A DNA stretch of 14,513 bases from CAVHXA01 sp963639765 (GTDB lineage Bacteria; Bacillota; Clostridia; Oscillospirales; Oscillospiraceae): positions 1-14,513 of the forward strand of contig CAVHXA010000044.1 in NCBI GenBank assembly GCA_963639765.1. The letters are read 5' to 3'. The position numbers were made by a program, and so were the translations under genes. Below are positions 13,919-14,513 of the stretch, piece after piece. Each line of letters begins with the position of its first letter. Positions within the stretch are counted from its first letter, which is position 1. The notes beneath the pieces are model-generated. The model saw only the letters and a program-made list of their open reading frames with translations. It searched no databases and had not been told where the DNA came from.

Positions 13919-14335
13919 TTATTGGTTGCTGTTGTCATTTGCCTTTTCCTCTGACATAACACGCATAATCTCATAGCCATCGAGCTTACCTACACGGTCA
14001 GCCTTATGCATTCGCCAGGCCTGTGAATAAGACGGTGTGCAGTCGTTGACGGCGCACTGTTCTAATACATCACGCTGACTTTGTTCACCGAGGAAAGAAA
14101 GTTCCACACCGACGGACAGGGCAATTTCACCATTATCCATCTTTTCGAGAAATTCGGGGATGAGATAGGTCAGGCGTATCTTCCGGTGCGCCCCGCTGAA
14201 GTCCGTAATATATCCGAGCCGCCGCAAATACCTCTCTGCGTTCTGCACCGTGGTACTCTCCGAAAAGGCGGCGGTGACATCCCTCCGGTACACATTGTAT
14301 CGGGTGGGCTTGCCGCTTTTCTCATCCAGCCACAC
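13919..14335 (-). pseudogene. ParB-like partition protein fragment with unrelated N-terminus
   Basis: The frame encodes 138 residues from a GTG at 14335. Residues about 52-132 resemble the segment after the helix-turn-helix of ParB/Spo0J-like proteins carried by Firmicutes integrative elements: RKIRLTYLIPEFLEK, then IALSVGVELSFL, CTPSYSQAWRMHK and IMRVMSEEKAN. The nuclease-like N-terminal half and the usual helix-turn-helix of ParB are missing. Residues 1-50 instead look like part of a different winged-helix protein (STTVQNAERYLRRLGYI). The frame stays open to a TAA at 14399-14401, but neither the GTG nor any upstream codon has a ribosome binding site. I read it as a truncated, chimeric relic of a mobile element. 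A short functional DNA-binding protein cannot be ruled out. Confidence 0.5.
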
Positions 14336-14400
14336 CGGCCGTGACGGTGCCTTATGCGGATGGGCAATTACGGAAAGCTCATCCCATACTGCGGCGCATT

Positions 14401-14513
14401 ATGGCGATATACCATCAAAGCGGCGATGATTGCAGCGACAACGGCATACAGAAAATAGCCGATGAAATCGGAATGGACGCAAAGACCGTCCGCAAATATG
14501 TTACGATAGGCGC
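14401..14513 (+). CDS. Partial helix-turn-helix reading frame, cut by window end
   Basis: From an ATG at 14401 the plus strand stays open to the edge of the window and encodes 37 complete codons. They include IQKIADEIGMDAKTVRKYV, which fits a helix-turn-helix of the resolvase/replication or sigma-like type. No ribosome binding site precedes the ATG, and the frame is also open upstream past a GTG at 14341. It may therefore be a gene start with an unclear initiation codon, a relic, or chance. The opposite strand also has an open frame here with a hydrophobic stretch, so strand assignment is uncertain. Confidence 0.3.
   Translation, partial: MAIYHQSGDDCSDNGIQKIADEIGMDAKTVRKYVTIG

Noticed and set aside
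14081..14344. 87-codon open frame on the plus strand
   Set aside because: It is antisense to the ParB-like frame, which has recognisable similarity. This translation shows no known motif.
1..14513. CRISPR array, tRNA or rRNA genes
   Set aside because: No regularly spaced repeats and no recognisable tRNA or rRNA sequence were seen on either strand.

Overview
The window looks like chromosomal DNA from an anaerobic Clostridia-type Firmicute, probably a gut bacterium of Oscillospiraceae/Ruminococcaceae or Lachnospiraceae type. This is an inference. It rests on strong AAGGAGG-type ribosome binding sites, sigma-A-like promoters, a GPH-family sugar symporter, a domain-swapped GH3 enzyme of the kind known from Ruminococcus and Butyrivibrio, an IS30-family element, and a ParB-like fragment resembling proteins of Firmicutes integrative elements. 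No marker gene fixes the species.

Layout. Positions 1-116 are a short flank with one strong ribosome binding site in front of a tiny reading frame. Positions 117-1299 are an apparently intact IS30-family insertion sequence. A perfect 16-bp-stem terminator (1345-1390) then closes a long minus-strand operon running from about 12902 down to 1402. In transcription order the operon encodes a GPH/MFS symporter (12740-11271), an SxxK serine hydrolase of beta-lactamase class C type (11256-10075), an alpha/beta-hydrolase (10045-9065), a GH3 beta-glycosidase with inverted domain order (9075-6553), a GH78 alpha-L-rhamnosidase (6548-3819), a metallo-beta-lactamase-fold hydrolase (3815-3018) and a tannase/feruloyl-esterase-family enzyme (3021-1402). 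Gaps are 29 bp or less and several genes overlap. A divergent TetR-family regulator (13158-13763) lies upstream. The roughly 420-bp control region holds a convincing promoter for each direction and two copies of a related palindrome-like sequence. The right end (13764-14513) has three consecutive hairpins ending in a terminator, a ParB-like fragment with a foreign N-terminus, and the start of a helix-turn-helix reading frame cut by the window edge.

How the genes fit together. None of the enzymes shows a signal peptide, so the substrate is probably imported intact and taken apart in the cytoplasm. GH78 would remove rhamnose, GH3 a beta-linked sugar such as glucose, and the tannase-like enzyme and other esterases would remove acyl groups, possibly phenolic. 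Rhamnose, glucose and an aromatic acyl ester together match plant acylated rhamnoglucosides, for example caffeoylated phenylethanoid glycosides of the acteoside type or acylated flavonoid rhamnoglucosides. A TetR repressor sensing the glycoside or its aglycone would control the system. The family assignments are strong. The substrate and the regulatory circuit are inference.
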